Shown here piece after piece: positions 37,280 through 48,942 of a DNA stretch of 64,000 nucleotides. The translations under genes were made by a program, and so were the position numbers. Each line of letters starts with the position of its first letter. Position 1 is the stretch's first letter. The DNA is from Aurantimonas sp. 22II-16-19i (GTDB lineage: Bacteria > Pseudomonadota > Alphaproteobacteria > Rhizobiales > Rhizobiaceae): contig NZ_AQQS01000029.1 in assembly GCF_002088275.1 (NCBI RefSeq), forward strand, positions 1 through 64,000, read 5' to 3'. The notes beneath the pieces are model-generated. The model ran no database searches. It had not been told where the DNA came from and was given only the letters and a program-made list of their open reading frames with translations.

Positions 37280-38626
37280 TCATCGCTCGTTGCCGGCGCG
37301 GCCCTGGCCGAACCGGCCGCCGCGTTCGAGGCTGAGCGACAGGCGCAGGGGATGCAGGAAGGGTTCGAGGGCGACCTGCGTGCGCTCCAGCGCGCCGCGC
37401 ATCTCGTCGACCGACTTCAGCGCCCCCCGCGACATCGCCATCCGCTGGATCGGGTCGAGGAGAAGCCCGTCGACCTGCGCGGCGAGACCGTCCGCGTCGC
37501 GCACGATCCGGGCGCCGCCGTTCTTCAGCAGCCGCTGATAGGTGTCGCGGAAGTTCTGGACGTAGCGGCCGGTCAGGATGCCGGTGCCCAAAATCGCCGC
37601 CTCCAGCGGGTTCTGGCCGCCCTGTCCGGTGATCGACTTGCCGACGAAGGCGATGTCGGTCAATCGAAGATAGATGCCGAGTTCGCCCATCGTGTCGCCG
37701 AGGAAGATGTCGGTGCCGGGCTCGGGCATTTCACCGAGGCTGCGGCGCCTGACCACGAGCCCTTTTGCAGAAAGGGCCTTGGCGATCGCCGCGCCGCGGT
37801 CGGCGTGCCGCGGCACCAGGATCGTCACCAGCCCCTCGTGGCGCGACTTGAGGGTCAGATGCGCCGCGGCGACGATCTCCTCCTCGCCGAGATGGGTCGA
37901 GATCGCCGCGAAGCGGGGGCGCGCGCCGAGCGCGGCTGCGAAGGCATCGAACGCCTCGGCATCGACGGGGAGCGGCTCGGCGTCGGCCTTGAGATTGCCC
38001 GCCACCGTCACCGCCGGCGCGCCGAGCAGGCGGAACCGCTCGCCGTCGACATCCGACTGGGCGACGACATGGGCGAAGGTCTCGAACAGCGCCTCCGCGA
38101 GCCGCGGGCGGCCCTTCCAGCGCTGGAACGAACGGTCGGACAGGCGCGCATTGACGAGGATCTGCGGAATTCGCCGCGCCGCCAGTTCATGGATCGTCAG
38201 CGGCCAGATCTCGCTCTCGGCGACGAGGGCGAGATCGGGATGCCAGTGATCGAGGAAGCGACGCACGGCCGGCCTGACGTCGAGCGGCACATATTGGTGG
38301 ATGACGCAGTCGGACAGCCGCTCCTCGACGAGCTTGGCCGAGGTCATGGTGCCGGTCGTCATCACCACCGAGACCCCGTCGGCCGCGATATTTCGCACCA
38401 TCTGCATGACAGCGATGCTCTCGCCGACGCTCGCCGCATGCACCCAGACCAGCGGCACCCCGGCAGGTCTCTCGCGTCCGGCGACACCGTAGCGCTCCTT
38501 CAGCCGGCGCCGGTCCTCCTTGCCCCTCGTTGCGCGCCAGCCGACATAGGGGCGCAGGAACGGATAGGCGAGGAGACCCGCGAGCCGGTACGCCGCAAAG
38601 GCCGTGCGGGTCATCGGATCGCTCAC
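37280..38626 (-). CDS. waaA: 3-deoxy-D-manno-octulosonic acid (Kdo) transferase
   Basis: 448 residues with an N-terminal membrane anchor and a GT-B fold. WVHAASVGESIAVMQMVRNI holds the catalytic Glu of WaaA; VMTTGTMTSAKL and HQYVPLDVRPAVRRFLDHWHPDLALVAESEIWP follow. The C-terminal part ends with GKSITGQGGQNPLEAAILGTGILTG. WaaA adds Kdo to the lipid A precursor. The start overlaps the DUF374 gene's stop by four bases. Confidence 0.96.
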   Translation of the reverse strand: MSDPMTRTAFAAYRLAGLLAYPFLRPYVGWRATRGKEDRRRLKERYGVAGRERPAGVPLVWVHAASVGESIAVMQMVRNIAADGVSVVMTTGTMTSAKLVEERLSDCVIHQYVPLDVRPAVRRFLDHWHPDLALVAESEIWPLTIHELAARRIPQILVNARLSDRSFQRWKGRPRLAEALFETFAHVVAQSDVDGERFRLLGAPAVTVAGNLKADAEPLPVDAEAFDAFAAALGARPRFAAISTHLGEEEIVAAAHLTLKSRHEGLVTILVPRHADRGAAIAKALSAKGLVVRRRSLGEMPEPGTDIFLGDTMGELGIYLRLTDIAFVGKSITGQGGQNPLEAAILGTGILTGRYVQNFRDTYQRLLKNGGARIVRDADGLAAQVDGLLLDPIQRMAMSRGALKSVDEMRGALERTQVALEPFLHPLRLSLSLERGGRFGQGRAGNER

Positions 38627-39456
38627 GACGGGCTCCCGACCAGGCGCTCGGCGGCCCGGTTGGCCGCCTCGATCGCCAGCGTGACCTCGCGGCGCTTGGC
38701 TTCGAGCAGCGCGTCGTCGGCATCGGCTGGAACGCTGATGGCCTCGCCCATCACCACGGCGATCCGTCCGAAGGGAAGCGGGATGCGCGTCCTGTCCCAG
38801 GCGCTCTCGACCACGTGGTGCCGGCTCGTCGCGGCGGCGGCCGGGACGATCGGGCGTCCGGAGATCTTGGCCAGGGTGACGATGCCGAGGCCGGCCTGGC
38901 GCGCCGTGCCCTTCGGAACGTCGGCGATCATGCAGATGCCGCTTCCCGCCGCGAGCAGACGGCGCATGGCGACGAGCGCCCTCGCACCGCCCTTCTTCTT
39001 GGTCCGCTTGTCGACGCCCCGCCCGCCGGAACCGCGCACCGTCGCAATGCCGAAGGCCTCGACGACCCGGGCGTTGATCTCCGCGTCGGCATTGCGCGAC
39101 AGGAGCGCCGCATAAGGCAGGTCGCGGGGCCGGAAGAACGGCGCCAGCAGATGCTGCCCATGCCAGAGGCCGACGATCGCCGGGTGCCTGTCATGCAGGA
39201 TCCGCGAAAAATCCGCCGAGCCGGTCACCGGCTTCTGGGTCGCATGGACGAAGCGCAGGAGCCCGTAGACGACCCGGCCGATCGCCGACACGACGACCGG
39301 CGAGCGCCCCAAGCGCCGCCAGACGCTCAGCTTCCTGCGGCGCGGTTTCGTCGACCGGAAGTTTCGGCCGATGTCGGATCCGTGGGACTGGCCCGGTGCG
39401 GGATACTCGTCATCCGACATGGTACGCGACACGTCGATCCCTTCACGTTCATTCAC
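38623..39456 (-). CDS. DUF374 / lysophospholipid-acyltransferase-like protein
   Basis: 277 residues from GTG 39456, overlapping the DUF4170 stop (GTGA); ATG 39420 is an alternative. The core is PAIVGLWHGQHLLAPFFRP (HxxxxD-like region with His), AALLSRNADAEINARVVEAFGIATVRGSGGRGVDKRTKKKGG and MIADVPKGTARQAGLGIVTLAKISGRPIVPAAA. This DUF374 group is linked to Kdo-lipid A genes in Rhizobiales and has a PlsC-like acyltransferase fold. Precise substrate unknown. Confidence 0.88.
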   Translation of the reverse strand: MNEREGIDVSRTMSDDEYPAPGQSHGSDIGRNFRSTKPRRRKLSVWRRLGRSPVVVSAIGRVVYGLLRFVHATQKPVTGSADFSRILHDRHPAIVGLWHGQHLLAPFFRPRDLPYAALLSRNADAEINARVVEAFGIATVRGSGGRGVDKRTKKKGGARALVAMRRLLAAGSGICMIADVPKGTARQAGLGIVTLAKISGRPIVPAAAATSRHHVVESAWDRTRIPLPFGRIAVVMGEAISVPADADDALLEAKRREVTLAIEAANRAAERLVGSPS

Positions 39457-39683
39457 GTCTGCGGGTCGAGCAGCCTGTGCATGTGCACGATGAAATAGCG
39501 CATCGCGGCGTTGTCGACCGTCTGCTGCGCCTTCCCCCGCCAGGCGGCGAGCGCCGAGGCGTAATCGGGGAAAATTCCGACGATATCAAGGCTTTCGAGG
39601 TCCTTGAACTGGACGTTGGAAAGATCGGAGAGCTCGCCGCCGAAAACCAGGTGAAGGAGTTGCTTGGGTGTCTGTTCCGCCAT
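39453..39683 (-). CDS. DUF4170 family protein
   Basis: 76 residues from ATG 39683: AEQTPKQLLHLVFGGELSDLSNVQFKDLESLDIVGIFPDYASALAAWRGKAQQTVDNAAMRYFIVHMHRLL. This is the small DUF4170 protein that accompanies the Kdo/lipid A gene cluster in alphaproteobacteria. The open frame extends to 39938, but the added part is in the IMPase shadow. It is coupled to the DUF374 gene. Function unknown. Confidence 0.88.
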   Translation of the reverse strand: MAEQTPKQLLHLVFGGELSDLSNVQFKDLESLDIVGIFPDYASALAAWRGKAQQTVDNAAMRYFIVHMHRLLDPQT

Positions 39684-39768
39684 GGCCTCTAGTCCTGTCC
39701 TGCAACGTGAAGAGTGACGCTCGTGCGCCCGGGCCGGCCGTGCGGCGAAGGGGAATCGGTTCTTCGTC

Positions 39769-40569
39769 TCACGGCACGATTGCTCCCGCGATATCGCGCA
39801 GACGCTGCGACGAGCCAAGGGGGCCCGCGACCATGATACCATGGGAGGCCACATCCTCGGCGTAGCGCCAGCGCTGGCCGCCGACATCCGAGAACAATCC
39901 ACCGGCCCGCTCGAGGATGAGATCGGCGGCGGCGACATCCCAGTCGTTCGCCCGCGGTCGTACGAAGGTTCCGTCGAGACGCCCGCTGGCGACGAGCGCC
40001 AGGCGGTAGGCGAGCGAAGGCACCGCCGGCAGCGCCGTCACCCGCGGGCGATCGCCGGCGGCGATCTTGCTGGCGATCGATTCCGGCAGCGAAAGCCGCA
40101 TCGCCTCGCCTTCGGGCGGCGCGCTCACCTGGCACGGCACGCCGTTGAGAAGCGCCGTTCCCCCGGCCGTCGCCTGGAAGACCTCGCCCCGCGCCGGCAC
40201 GTTCACCACTCCGGCCACCGGAACGCCCGCCTCGAGCACCGCCACCGAAACGCACCACACGTCCTCGCCGCGCAGGAACGCCCGGGTGCCGTCGATCGGA
40301 TCGACGACGAAGGTCCGGTGCCGGGCGCCGACCGTGTGCTGCGAGGCATCCATCTCCTCCGACACCCAGCCATAGTCCGGCCGGGCGCCGTGGAGCAGTT
40401 CCTTCAGACAGCGGTCGGCGGCGAAATCGGCTTCGCTGACGGGGCTGTTGCCGTGTTTGTACCAGACCTGCGGATCGCGCCGGAAATAGCCCATGGCGAC
40501 TTCGCCCGCCCGCTCGGCAGCGTCGAGCAGCAGGTCCAGATCGTCGGAGAGGCTGGCGGCGGCCTCCAA
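39769..40569 (-). CDS. Inositol-monophosphatase family phosphatase (CysQ/SuhB-like)
   Basis: 266 residues of the Mg2+/Li+-sensitive phosphatase fold. Metal motifs are all present: GWVSEEMDAS (EE), FVVDPIDGTRAFLRG (DPIDGT) and ANDWDVAAADLILERAGG (WD). It may hydrolyse 3'-phosphoadenosine 5'-phosphate (CysQ) or inositol phosphates; motifs alone do not separate these. It begins one base before the pmbA stop region, so the two are adjacent in one operon. Confidence 0.88.
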   Translation of the reverse strand: MEAAASLSDDLDLLLDAAERAGEVAMGYFRRDPQVWYKHGNSPVSEADFAADRCLKELLHGARPDYGWVSEEMDASQHTVGARHRTFVVDPIDGTRAFLRGEDVWCVSVAVLEAGVPVAGVVNVPARGEVFQATAGGTALLNGVPCQVSAPPEGEAMRLSLPESIASKIAAGDRPRVTALPAVPSLAYRLALVASGRLDGTFVRPRANDWDVAAADLILERAGGLFSDVGGQRWRYAEDVASHGIMVAGPLGSSQRLRDIAGAIVP

Positions 40570-40570
40570 G

Positions 40571-41911
40571 TCAGTGTCCCGCGACGGTCATGCGCTCGAC
40601 GCGCAAGGTCGGGGCCACCAGCGAGAAGCGGGTGTCGAGGTCGTTGGCGAGGGTCAGGCCGAGCAGCATGTCCTTCAGGTTGCCGGCGATGGTGAATTCC
40701 GACACCGGCCGCGTCAGCCTGCCGTTCTCGATCATGTAGCCGGTGGCGCCGCGGCTGTAGTCGCCGGTGACGAGGTTGGTGCCCTGCCCGATCAGCTCGT
40801 GGACATAGATGCCGTTGCCGGTCTCGGCGATCAGTTCCTCCGGCGTCATCGCGCCGGGGCTGACGGAGACGTTGGTGGAGGACGGGGAGACCCCGCCCGA
40901 CGAGCGCGCCGCCCGGCCGTTGGTGGTCAGGCCGAGTTCCTTCGCCGTCGCCGTGTCGAGGATCCAGTTCTTCAGGATGCCGTTCTTGACCAGCGCCATG
41001 GTCTCGCCCCGCACGCCCTCGCCGTCGAAGGGCCGCGATCCCGGCCGCCTCGTCAGGAGCGGCTCGTCGAGGATGGTGACGGAGGCCGGCAGCACCGGCT
41101 CGCCCATCCTGTTCATGAGAAAGCTGGTCTTGCGCGCGATCGCCGCGCCGTTGATCGCGCCGACGAGGCTGCCGATCAGGCCCCGTGCGACCCGCGGATC
41201 GAAGACGATCGGATAGCTGCCGGTGGCGACCTTGCCGGCGTTCAGCCGGCGAACCACGCGTTCGCCGGCGCTGCGGCCGATCTGCTCCGCCGGGTCGAGA
41301 TCGCCGTAGTGGATGCGCGAATCGAAATCGTAGTCGCGCTCCATCGCCGTGCCCGCGCCGGCGATCACGCTGACCGAGCGGGAAAAGCCCGATCGCATCT
41401 TCTCGCCGACGAATCCTTCCGACGTCACCAGCACGAGACCGCTCGCCCCGGCCGAAACCGAGGCGCCGCCGGAATTCGTGACGCCGGACACCGCCCGCGC
41501 CGCATCCTCCAGCGCCAGGGCCTCCTCGACCATCCGTTCGCTCGGCAGCGCCGTCGGGTCGTAGAGGTCGAGATCGAGCCCGTCGTCCGGCGCCAGCCGC
41601 TCGCGTTCGGCCAGCGAGGCGTAGCGATCCTCGGGCGAGACCTTGGCCATCGCCACCGCGCGCTCGGCGAGGCGGTCGATGTCGGCGTGAACGTCGGCGG
41701 AGACCGTCGCGACCCGTTGTCCGACGAACACCCGCAGCGCCAGATCCTCGCTCTCGGAGCTCTCGGTATCCTCGACCTTGCCGAGCCGGACATCCACCGA
41801 ACGCCCCAGCGAGCGAACCACCGCCGCGTCGGCGGCATCGGCCCCGGCCTTCTTTGCCGCCGCGATCAGCCGCGCGGCAGTGTCGGTCAGCCGCCTCGTG
41901 TCATCGTTCAT
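40571..41911 (-). CDS. pmbA: TldE/PmbA metalloprotease-like protein
   Basis: 446 residues of the PmbA/TldD family: DADAAVVRSLGRSVDVRLGKVEDTESSES at the start, GFVGEKMRSGFSRSVSVIA in the middle, DPRVARGLIGSLVGAINGAAIARKTSFLMNRMG and GGVSPSSTNVSVSPGAMTPEELI near the end. It lacks the HExxxH zinc motif, as expected for the PmbA (TldE) half of the heterodimer. No TldD is in the window. It heads the lipid A-linked cluster. Confidence 0.92.
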   Translation of the reverse strand: MNDDTRRLTDTAARLIAAAKKAGADAADAAVVRSLGRSVDVRLGKVEDTESSESEDLALRVFVGQRVATVSADVHADIDRLAERAVAMAKVSPEDRYASLAERERLAPDDGLDLDLYDPTALPSERMVEEALALEDAARAVSGVTNSGGASVSAGASGLVLVTSEGFVGEKMRSGFSRSVSVIAGAGTAMERDYDFDSRIHYGDLDPAEQIGRSAGERVVRRLNAGKVATGSYPIVFDPRVARGLIGSLVGAINGAAIARKTSFLMNRMGEPVLPASVTILDEPLLTRRPGSRPFDGEGVRGETMALVKNGILKNWILDTATAKELGLTTNGRAARSSGGVSPSSTNVSVSPGAMTPEELIAETGNGIYVHELIGQGTNLVTGDYSRGATGYMIENGRLTRPVSEFTIAGNLKDMLLGLTLANDLDTRFSLVAPTLRVERMTVAGH

Positions 41912-42082
41912 CGCTTCGCCTACTGGTCTGGTTCGTGAAACTATTTATGCTGCAGCGCACCGACGCAAGCCAGACGGCAGCGTGGCGCATCCTCGCAAAA
42001 TGCGTGACGGCGCTTGGCGCGGGCGCACCGGTGCGGCATGACAGTGGCCGTCCCGCCATGAGATAGGAACGAGTGCCCGGAA

Positions 42083-43975
42083 GTGGAACACGGATCAAGC
42101 GCCATTTTCCTCGAAGTCGTCCTGCTGCTCGGTGGCGGGATCGTCGCCGGCACGCTGTTCAAGCGGATCGGGCTCGGGACGGTTCTCGGCTATCTGGCCG
42201 CCGGCATCGTCATGGGCCCGGTGCTTCGGCTGATCGGCGACGGCGAGGAGATCCTCTCCATCGGCGAACTCGGCGTCGTCTTCCTCCTCTTCATCATCGG
42301 GCTGGAGCTGCGGATCGACCGGCTGTGGGCACTGAGGCGGCAGATTTTCGGCATCGGCCTTGCCCAGGTGATGGTCAGCGGCGTGGTCCTGGCGGCGGTC
42401 GCCTATTTCCTCGTCGGTCTCGCCATCGCGCCGGCGCTCGTCGTCGGCTTCGGTCTCGCCCTCTCCTCCACCGCCTTCGGCATGCAGCTGCTCGACGAGG
42501 CCGGCGAGACCAACACCCGCCATGGCCAGGCGGCGTTCTCGATCCTGCTCTTCCAGGATCTCGCCGTGGTGCCTCTGCTCGCCATCCTGCCGTTCCTCTC
42601 TCCCGGTGGCGAGGGAACGACGATCGACCCGCTGCAGGTCGCCATCTCGCTCGGGGCGGTGGCAGCCCTGGTGCTCGCCGGGCGATACCTGCTCAACCCG
42701 CTGTTCCGGCTGATGGCCTCGGCCGGAGCGCGGGAGGTGATGCTGGGCGCGGCGCTGTTCGTCGTGCTGGGGTCGGCCATGCTGATGCAGGCGGCGGGCT
42801 TCTCCATGGCGATGGGCGCCTTCATCGCCGGCATCTTTCTCGCCGACAGCTCCTACCGCCACGAACTCGAGGCCAATATCGAGCCGTTCCGCGGCCTTCT
42901 CCTCGGCCTGTTCTTCATCGGCGTCGGCCTGTCGATCGACCTTGCCGTGCTGCAGCAGTTCTGGCCGATCATCCTCTTGGCCGCGCCCTTGATGATGGCG
43001 GTGAAGGCCGGCCTGATCTACGGCCTCTGCCGGCTGTTCGGCGAAACCCACGGGCTCTCGCTGAGGGTCGCGACGCTGCTCTCACAGGCCGGCGAATTCG
43101 GCTTCGTGCTGTTCTCCGCGGCGGCGGCAGAGCGCATCTTCTCCGCCGAGACGTCGTCCATCCTGGTGGCCATCGTCTCCCTCTCCATGGTGCTGACGCC
43201 GCTCTCCACCTGGCTGGGGCGGCTCCTCGACCGGCCGGACGAAGCCGAGGAGATGGAGGAGAGCTTCGACGGAGCGGGTTCGGAGGTGTTGCTGGTCGGC
43301 TTCTCGCGCTTCGGCCAGATCGTCGCGCAGGTGCTCCTGTCGAGCGGCATCGACGTGACCATCCTCGACTCCTCCGTCGACCGCATCCGCACCGCAGAGC
43401 GCTTCGGCTTCCGCATCTATTTCGGGTCGGGCGTTCGAAAGGACGTGCTGGAGGCCGCCGGCATCCGCAAGGCCGGCCTCGTCGCCGTCTGCACCAACAA
43501 ACGCGAGACCACCGACCGGGTGGTCGACATGATCCGCTCGGAGTTTCCCAACGTCCGGCTCTTCGTGCGCTCCTACGACCGGGCCCATGCCCTGTCGCTC
43601 CGGGCCCGCGGCGTCGACTACGAGATCCGCGAGACGGTGGAATCGGCGCTGTCCTTCGGCGGCGCGACGATCTCGGCCCTCGGCGTCGAGGAGGAGCTCG
43701 CCTCGCGCATTGTCTCGGACGTGCGGAACCGCGACAATGCCCGGCTGAAGCTGCAGGAAGCCGAGGGCATCTATGCCGGCAACGACATGGTGACGACGCA
43801 CGCCGTGACGCCGGAACCGCTGGTCAAGCCGCGCCCCGGTCTGCATGCGGTGGAGAAGATGCCGGACGGGGACGATACCGGGACGATCATCGACGACGAC
43901 GCCCCGAAGCGGCGACGGCGCGGCCGTCTCTTCGCCGGACGCCGGCGGCACCCGGATCGCGTCGCCTCCCGCTGA
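42083..43975 (+). CDS. CPA2 cation:proton antiporter with RCK domain (Kef/YbaL-type)
   Basis: 630 residues from GTG 42083. About twelve transmembrane helices make up residues 1-385, with GLALSSTAFGMQLL and LLFQDLAVVPLLAILP typical of KefB/KefC. After a linker, a RCK/TrkA-N domain follows (EVLLVGFSRFGQIVAQVLLSSGIDVTILD, residues about 403-431), which binds NAD(H) or another nucleotide. The C-terminus is rich in Arg (RRRRGRLFAGRRR). It probably extrudes K+ (or Na+). Divergent from pmbA. A long hairpin follows it. Confidence 0.92.
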   Translation: MEHGSSAIFLEVVLLLGGGIVAGTLFKRIGLGTVLGYLAAGIVMGPVLRLIGDGEEILSIGELGVVFLLFIIGLELRIDRLWALRRQIFGIGLAQVMVSGVVLAAVAYFLVGLAIAPALVVGFGLALSSTAFGMQLLDEAGETNTRHGQAAFSILLFQDLAVVPLLAILPFLSPGGEGTTIDPLQVAISLGAVAALVLAGRYLLNPLFRLMASAGAREVMLGAALFVVLGSAMLMQAAGFSMAMGAFIAGIFLADSSYRHELEANIEPFRGLLLGLFFIGVGLSIDLAVLQQFWPIILLAAPLMMAVKAGLIYGLCRLFGETHGLSLRVATLLSQAGEFGFVLFSAAAAERIFSAETSSILVAIVSLSMVLTPLSTWLGRLLDRPDEAEEMEESFDGAGSEVLLVGFSRFGQIVAQVLLSSGIDVTILDSSVDRIRTAERFGFRIYFGSGVRKDVLEAAGIRKAGLVAVCTNKRETTDRVVDMIRSEFPNVRLFVRSYDRAHALSLRARGVDYEIRETVESALSFGGATISALGVEEELASRIVSDVRNRDNARLKLQEAEGIYAGNDMVTTHAVTPEPLVKPRPGLHAVEKMPDGDDTGTIIDDDAPKRRRRGRLFAGRRRHPDRVASR

Positions 43976-44117
43976 GGCTGGGCCACGAGGCGGTGCGCGC
44001 CTTTCGCATCGCCGCCGAGGTCGTGGTCGAGGCCATCGACATCATCCGACGCGACGACACGCGACCGAGTCCATTCCGGCCCGAGCGGTCCGGTTCCCTC
44101 GGTGCTCCGACCAAACG

Positions 44118-44154
44118 CCATCGCCCGCCGCGGCATTAGCCGGGCGGGCGATGG
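44118..44154. terminator. Strong hairpin between convergent antiporter and outer-membrane protein genes
   Basis: CCATCGCCCGCC (44118-44129) pairs perfectly with GGCGGGCGATGG (44143-44154), and inside it CGGC (44131-44134) pairs with GCCG (44139-44142) around ATTA, with one bulged G. Sixteen base pairs in all. It lies between two convergent genes, the position of a bidirectional terminator, but no T-run follows on either strand. Confidence 0.6.
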
Positions 44155-44232
44155 GATCCGTCACGGCAGCGTCTCGAGGGCTGCCGGAAGTCGGTGCGGG
44201 CGGCGGGTGTGCCGCCTGCAGACCTTGCTTAC

Positions 44233-45177
44233 TTATTTGTAGATCGGGGCCGGCTCGGCATAGACCGTGTCCTGCGCGGTGTAGAGCGGCGCCGGCTCCT
44301 TGCCCTTGCCGAAGCTCGATCCGCCAAACTCGTAGCGCAGGCCGGCGCGGACGGTGTGGATGTTGAAGCCGTTGTCTTCCATCTGGGTGCCGCTGGCGCC
44401 GTAAGCGGTGTCCTCGCTGTCGTAGCCGAATGCCTTGCCGCCGGAAATGCGGGTGTACTTGTAGCCGGCGTCGATCTTCAGCTGCTCGGTGATGTCGACG
44501 CTGGCGCCGGCCATGAGCGAGGAGGCGAAGCGCCAGGACGACAGGCCCGGATGGGTGCCTTCGTACGGCACCCACGTCGGCACGCATTCGGGGCAGTTTT
44601 CGGTGGTGCTGGAGTCGGAATAGCTGACATGCGCCGCGCCGATGCCGGCGCCGATATAAGGCGTGATGCGGCCGTAGGTGCCGACGTCGACATAGGCGTT
44701 GGCCATGATCGTCCAGATCGACGCCTTGGACGTGTCGTCATAGTTGCACACCGCGTCCGGATCGCCGCCGAGACCGTGGTTGGGATCGTTCTTGATCTGG
44801 TAGGGGCACTCGGTCCGACCTTCGGCGTTGGCGCGGAAATAGTCCGCTGTCGCGTCGAGGCGGAAGTAGTCGTTGACCCGGTAGCCGACGCCGGCGCCGA
44901 AATTGGCGGAGTTCTTGAGGTTCAGCTCATCGTAGCGATGGGAATCGTCCACGCCGGGATAGAAGATGTTGTAGAAGTCCCAGTGGCCGTCGCTCTTCGA
45001 CTTGAAGTTATAGCCGATGTCGCCGCGCAGGTACCAGCCCGACGTCTGCACGACGGGGACCGGGGCCGGCGGGGTCACATAGACCGGCTCTTCGATGATG
45101 TCGGCAGCCATGGCTGCCGGTGCGAACGCCGACCATGCACCGATTGCGGCGACGGTCGTCAAAAGCAGCGTCTTCAT
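44233..45177 (-). CDS. Outer-membrane beta-barrel protein (RopB/Omp25-like)
   Basis: 314 residues from ATG 45177 (GGAGACGACAACA before it). Signal peptide MKTLLLTTVAAIGAWSAFAPAAMA, then ADIIEEPVYVTPP and SGWYLRGDIGYNF, the usual entry of alphaproteobacterial 8-strand porins. Later NFGAGVGYRVNDYFRLDATADYF and TPYIGAGIGAAHVSYSD are strand pairs, closing with HTVRAGLRYEFGG. The end APLYTAQDTVYAEPAPIYK extends past the barrel. Four Cys residues are unusual for such a barrel. A CtrA-like box lies about 76 bases upstream. Confidence 0.88.
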   Translation of the reverse strand: MKTLLLTTVAAIGAWSAFAPAAMAADIIEEPVYVTPPAPVPVVQTSGWYLRGDIGYNFKSKSDGHWDFYNIFYPGVDDSHRYDELNLKNSANFGAGVGYRVNDYFRLDATADYFRANAEGRTECPYQIKNDPNHGLGGDPDAVCNYDDTSKASIWTIMANAYVDVGTYGRITPYIGAGIGAAHVSYSDSSTTENCPECVPTWVPYEGTHPGLSSWRFASSLMAGASVDITEQLKIDAGYKYTRISGGKAFGYDSEDTAYGASGTQMEDNGFNIHTVRAGLRYEFGGSSFGKGKEPAPLYTAQDTVYAEPAPIYK

Positions 45178-45252
45178 TGTTGTCGTCTCCGTTGAGGTCG
45201 GTGCGAAGGGCGTCACCGAATTGGGTGACCTCGACGAAGACGGTAAACGGAG

Positions 45253-45271
45253 ATGGTTAACGGATCGTTTA
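45253..45271 (-). promoter_or_regulatory. CtrA-like box upstream of the outer-membrane protein gene
   Basis: Read on the minus strand: TAAA, seven bases, then TTAACCAT, the exact conserved half of the CtrA site (TTAA-N7-TTAACCAT). It is 76 bases before the ATG at 45177, in an otherwise AT-rich stretch. Same layout as the box before tolQ (56865-56883). Confidence 0.5.
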
Positions 45272-45425
45272 TGGTCACGATCTGCTTACTATAAATGCTT
45301 GAGCGTTCGACCGGTTTCCGCTGCGGCGCAGCCAGTGTGGCAAACTCGACGCAGTAAGGGTTTGCATCGGCTTGCGACCTTGCGGGACCTCCCCCGCGCG
45401 AGGCGCGCGCGGCCGCGGCCCGCGG

Positions 45426-46772
45426 TCAGCCGGCGGCGGCGTGCAAGGCGCCGACGATGTCATCCACCACGGCATTGACGAGACCGGCGTCGTCACCCTC
45501 GGCCATGACCCGGATCAGCGGCTCGGTTCCCGAGGGCCGGATCACCAGCCGCCCGGCATTGCCGAGGCGGTCGCGCCCCTTGGCGATGGCGTCCTGCACG
45601 AGATCCTGCTGCAGCGGCTCGCCGTTGCGGAAGCGCACGTTCTTCAACACCTGGGGCACCGGCTCGAAGCGCCGGCAGATCTCGGAGACCGGCCCGCCCT
45701 TGCGACGCACCACCGCGAGGATCTGCAGGGCGGAGACGAGGCCGTCGCCGGTCGTCGCGAAATCCGACAGGATGATGTGGCCCGACTGCTCGCCGCCGAC
45801 ATTGTAGCCGTGCTGGCGCATGTGCTCGACGACGTAGCGGTCGCCGACCTTGGTTCGGGCGAGCTGCAACTGCTTGGACTCGAGAAAGCGCTCGAGGCCG
45901 AGATTGGACATGATCGTCGCGACGATACCGCCGGCGGCCAGACGTCCGTCCTCCGCCCAGCTCTCGGCGATGACGGCCATCAGCTGGTCGCCGTCGACGA
46001 TGTCGCCCCTTTCGTCGACGATCAGCACCCGGTCGGCGTCGCCGTCGAGGGCGATGCCGATGTCGGCCCGCACCTCCCGCACCTTGGCGATCAGCGCGCC
46101 GGGAGCGGTCGAGCCGCAATCGCGATTGATGTTGACGCCATCCGGCTCGACGCCGATCTTGACGATCTCGGCCCCGAGCTCCCACAGGACCTCCGGCGCG
46201 ACGCGGTAGCCGGCGCCGTTGGCGCAGTCGATGGCGATCCGCATCCCGTCGAGGGAGAGTTCCCGCGGCAGGGTGCGCTTGGCGAATTCGATGTAGCGGT
46301 AGATGTCGCCGTCGACGCGCTTGGCCCGGCCGATCTCCGCGCCCGTGGGCATGCGGGAGGCAAGGTCCTCGTCGATCAGCCCGGCGATCGCCGCCTCGAT
46401 GTCGTCGGACAGCTTGTAGCCGTCGGGGCCGAACAGCTTGATGCCGTTGTCCTCGAACGGATTGTGGGAGGCCGAGATCATCACGCCGATGTCGGCCCGC
46501 AGGGAGCGGGTGAGCATGGCGACGGCGGGAGTCGGCATCGGGCCGAGCAGGAAGACATCGACGCCGGCGGCGGTGAAGCCCGCGACCATGGCGTTCTCGA
46601 TCATGTAGCTCGACCGCCTCGTATCCTTGCCGATGACCACCCGGTGCCGGTGATTGCCGCGCCGGAAGACGATGCCGGCCGCCATGCCGACCTTCATGGC
46701 GACCTCGGCGGTCATCGGATGGCGGTTGGCGGTGCCGCGGATGCCGTCGGTCCCGAAATAGCTCTTGGCCAT
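45426..46772 (-). CDS. glmM: Phosphoglucosamine mutase
   Basis: 448 residues. [14 protein letters not shown] is the N-terminus, [13 protein letters not shown] holds the phosphorylated Ser102, [14 protein letters not shown] the metal-binding DGDADR, and [15 protein letters not shown] the phosphate-binding end. GlmM makes glucosamine-1-phosphate for peptidoglycan and LPS. The start is ATG 46772; upstream parts of the open frame lack sense. It follows ftsH on the same strand after 247 bases with a terminator between. Confidence 0.97.
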   Translation of the reverse strand: MAKSYFGTDGIRGTANRHPMTAEVAMKVGMAAGIVFRRGNHRHRVVIGKDTRRSSYMIENAMVAGFTAAGVDVFLLGPMPTPAVAMLTRSLRADIGVMISASHNPFEDNGIKLFGPDGYKLSDDIEAAIAGLIDEDLASRMPTGAEIGRAKRVDGDIYRYIEFAKRTLPRELSLDGMRIAIDCANGAGYRVAPEVLWELGAEIVKIGVEPDGVNINRDCGSTAPGALIAKVREVRADIGIALDGDADRVLIVDERGDIVDGDQLMAVIAESWAEDGRLAAGGIVATIMSNLGLERFLESKQLQLARTKVGDRYVVEHMRQHGYNVGGEQSGHIILSDFATTGDGLVSALQILAVVRRKGGPVSEICRRFEPVPQVLKNVRFRNGEPLQQDLVQDAIAKGRDRLGNAGRLVIRPSGTEPLIRVMAEGDDAGLVNAVVDDIVGALHAAAG

Positions 46773-46966
46773 CAGTTCCCCACTCGTTCGATCGATGCGC
46801 CGGCCGGGCGCCCGGCATGCCCATGCCCCAGTCCACGCCCCTGCTCGCGGCGAACATCTCCGGTTCTCGTTCAGGGCGTGTGCCTGCCGATCCTTCCATG
46901 ACGCCATGGGGCGATCGGATCAACGGAGTATCCGGGGATTGCTGATGGCAGGGTTAAGCCGCCGGC

Positions 46967-46992
46967 AAAGAAAAGGCGACCCTTGGGCCGCC
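46967..46992 (-). terminator. Intrinsic terminator after ftsH
   Basis: On the minus strand GGCGGCCC pairs with GGGTCGCC (one G-U pair, loop centred on CAAG), followed by TTTTCTTT. It sits 28 bases after the ftsH stop and before glmM, so glmM probably has its own promoter. Confidence 0.75.
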
Positions 46993-47019
46993 CTTTCGAT
47001 GTTCATGGAAGCTGTCGGC

Positions 47020-48942
<1,923 letters not shown>

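Noticed and set aside
38187-38723. Additional frame across the waaA/DUF374 junction
   Set aside because: Out-of-frame shadow of two well-supported genes.
42073-44139. 688-residue plus-strand frame overlapping the antiporter
   Set aside because: Arginine-rich out-of-frame reading of the antiporter gene.
44118-44154. Transposon terminal inverted repeat
   Set aside because: Arms are contiguous around a small loop between convergent genes; no transposase nearby.
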